DNA from: an uncultured Clostridium sp.
Lineage (GTDB): Bacteria; Bacillota; Clostridia; Clostridiales; Clostridiaceae
DNA length: 23,042 bases
Assembly (NCBI RefSeq): GCF_900769625.1
Contig: NZ_CAAGHK010000083.1
Location: 1 to 23,042 of the forward strand
Direction: 5' to 3'
Every line of letters begins with the position of its first letter. Within the stretch, counting starts at the first letter, position 1. Under the pieces are notes generated by a model. It had not been told where the DNA came from, made no database searches, and saw nothing but the letters and a program-made list of their open reading frames with translations. Below, in pieces: positions 22,536-23,042 of the stretch. The position numbers were made by a program, and so were the translations under genes.

Positions 22536-23042
22536 TTATTTTTTACCTTTTTTCTTGAAATGTAATACTGATCCTATAGCTCCAGCTGCAGCTACTGCAA
22601 ATACACCTGCAAATACAGCCATCTTTCCAGATGATTTAGTTTCTTCAGTTGATTTACTTCTGCTATTTTTAGCATCTGCTAAATTATCTTTTTCGTCAGC
22701 CATATTATCTGAATCCTTATCATCAGACATATTTTCTGTATCATCTTGAGTATCTTCTAATTTTATTTCAAGTTCTTCAGCTTCATATATAGGATTTCCT
22801 GAATTATCAGCCATTTCTACAACAACTTCTAAAGAATCATCAGAATTTTTGTCTGAATCTGAAGCAGTTGAGCTTCCTGAGTTACTTGAACTTCCTGAGT
22901 TACCTGAACTTCCTGAGTTACTTGAGCTTCCTGAGTTACCTGAACTTCCTGAGTTACTTGAGCTTCCTGAGCTGCTTGAACTTCCTGAGTTACTTGAGCT
23001 TCCTGAGCTGCTTGAACTTCCTGAGTTACTTGAGCTTCCTGA
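22536..23042 (-). CDS. Ser/Gly/Asn-repeat surface protein, C-terminal part
   Basis: An open frame of 169 codons runs from the contig end to TAA at 22536; the start is outside. The N-terminal part seen here is nine and a half copies of a hexapeptide such as SSNSGS, encoded by 18-bp DNA repeats. Then come an acidic Asp/Glu-rich stretch with EAEELEIKLED and NMSDDKDSDNMADEKDN, a Lys/Ser linker, one hydrophobic helix (AVFAGVFAVAAAGAIGSVL) and a basic HFKKKGKK tail. The layout (repeat stalk, membrane anchor, positive tail) is that of a cell-surface protein. No LPxTG sortase motif is visible before the helix, so anchoring is probably by the transmembrane helix. A methionine at 22814 is internal. Confidence 0.8.
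   Translation of the reverse strand, partial: SGSSSNSGSSSSSGSSSNSGSSSSSGSSSNSGSSGNSGSSSNSGSSGNSGSSSNSGSSTASDSDKNSDDSLEVVVEMADNSGNPIYEAEELEIKLEDTQDDTENMSDDKDSDNMADEKDNLADAKNSRSKSTEETKSSGKMAVFAGVFAVAAAGAIGSVLHFKKKGKK
22873..23042. repeat. 18-bp tandem repeat running into the contig end
   Basis: Nine full copies and one partial of CTTCCTGAGTTACTTGAA with a few variable bases (TTAC or CTGC at one place, TTGAA, CCTGAA or TTGAG at another). Units 5-6 and 7-8 (22945-22980 and 22981-23016) are identical, giving a 36-bp higher-order repeat. It encodes the hexapeptide stalk of the surface protein. Confidence 0.95.

Noticed and set aside
22873..23042. CRISPR-like repeat array
   Set aside because: The 18-bp units are contiguous with no spacers and encode an in-frame hexapeptide repeat.

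Overview
The window reads as an AT-rich (roughly 70% A+T by eye) low-GC Firmicute contig, most likely from an anaerobic gut-type clostridium of the Lachnospiraceae or a close relative. The pointers are a DUF4317 protein, a DUF1540 protein, a TPP-riboswitch-controlled ThiT, the short clostridial form of CstA, a TatD-linked radical SAM protein, strong AGGAGG ribosome binding sites and T-rich intrinsic terminators. The first 20 bases match the 3' end of the Illumina TruSeq adapter, so the left edge is an untrimmed contig end. The right edge stops inside an 18-bp tandem repeat, a typical assembly break.

Layout: 21-761 is the C-terminal part of a SorC-type regulator. 879-2411 is a DUF4317 protein and 2632-2790 a DUF1540 protein. 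2993-3757 (-) is a DeoR repressor, divergent from a Cof-type HAD phosphatase (4046-4945). 5209-7446 (-) is a run of gene remnants: GGDEF, cyclic-nucleotide phosphodiesterase C-terminus, iron-containing alcohol dehydrogenase with two nonsense codons, a membrane-protein piece, a histidine kinase tail and a NUDIX-like start. 7800-8588 (-) is an RsmJ-like methyltransferase. 8724-9316 (-) is a second set of remnants (DMT transporter, GrdB-like piece, LysR). 9488-10870 (-) is a MATE transporter and 11041-11829 (-) a divergent flagellin-like protein. 12103-12590 is a decayed cstA. 12757-13653 is a TPP riboswitch, terminator and thiT. 14040-14876 is a ferredoxin-nitroreductase fusion. 15336-15566 (-) is a small protein. 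15884-18506 (-) is a CinA-like plus molybdopterin oxidoreductase operon whose 3' end abuts a histidine kinase fragment. Two convergent GNAT acetyltransferases (18802-19909), a pyridoxamine kinase and a radical SAM protein (20413-21969), a broken lysR (22081-22327) and the C-terminus of a Ser/Gly/Asn-repeat surface protein (22536-23042, -) complete the window.

Most intact genes are single units with their own terminators. They cover regulation (SorC, DeoR), cofactor supply (ThiT, pyridoxamine kinase), redox metabolism (nitroreductase, Mo-oxidoreductase) and small-molecule export or modification (MATE, GNATs). I see no phage, CRISPR, tRNA, rRNA, restriction or other defence system, and no clear new multi-gene system. 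The most striking feature is the density of decayed genes. Several (two lysR genes, a DMT transporter, cstA) keep pieces from separated parts of the gene but have lost the middle, a recurring deletion signature. This suggests reductive evolution, but misassembly must be excluded because the contig carries adapter sequence.
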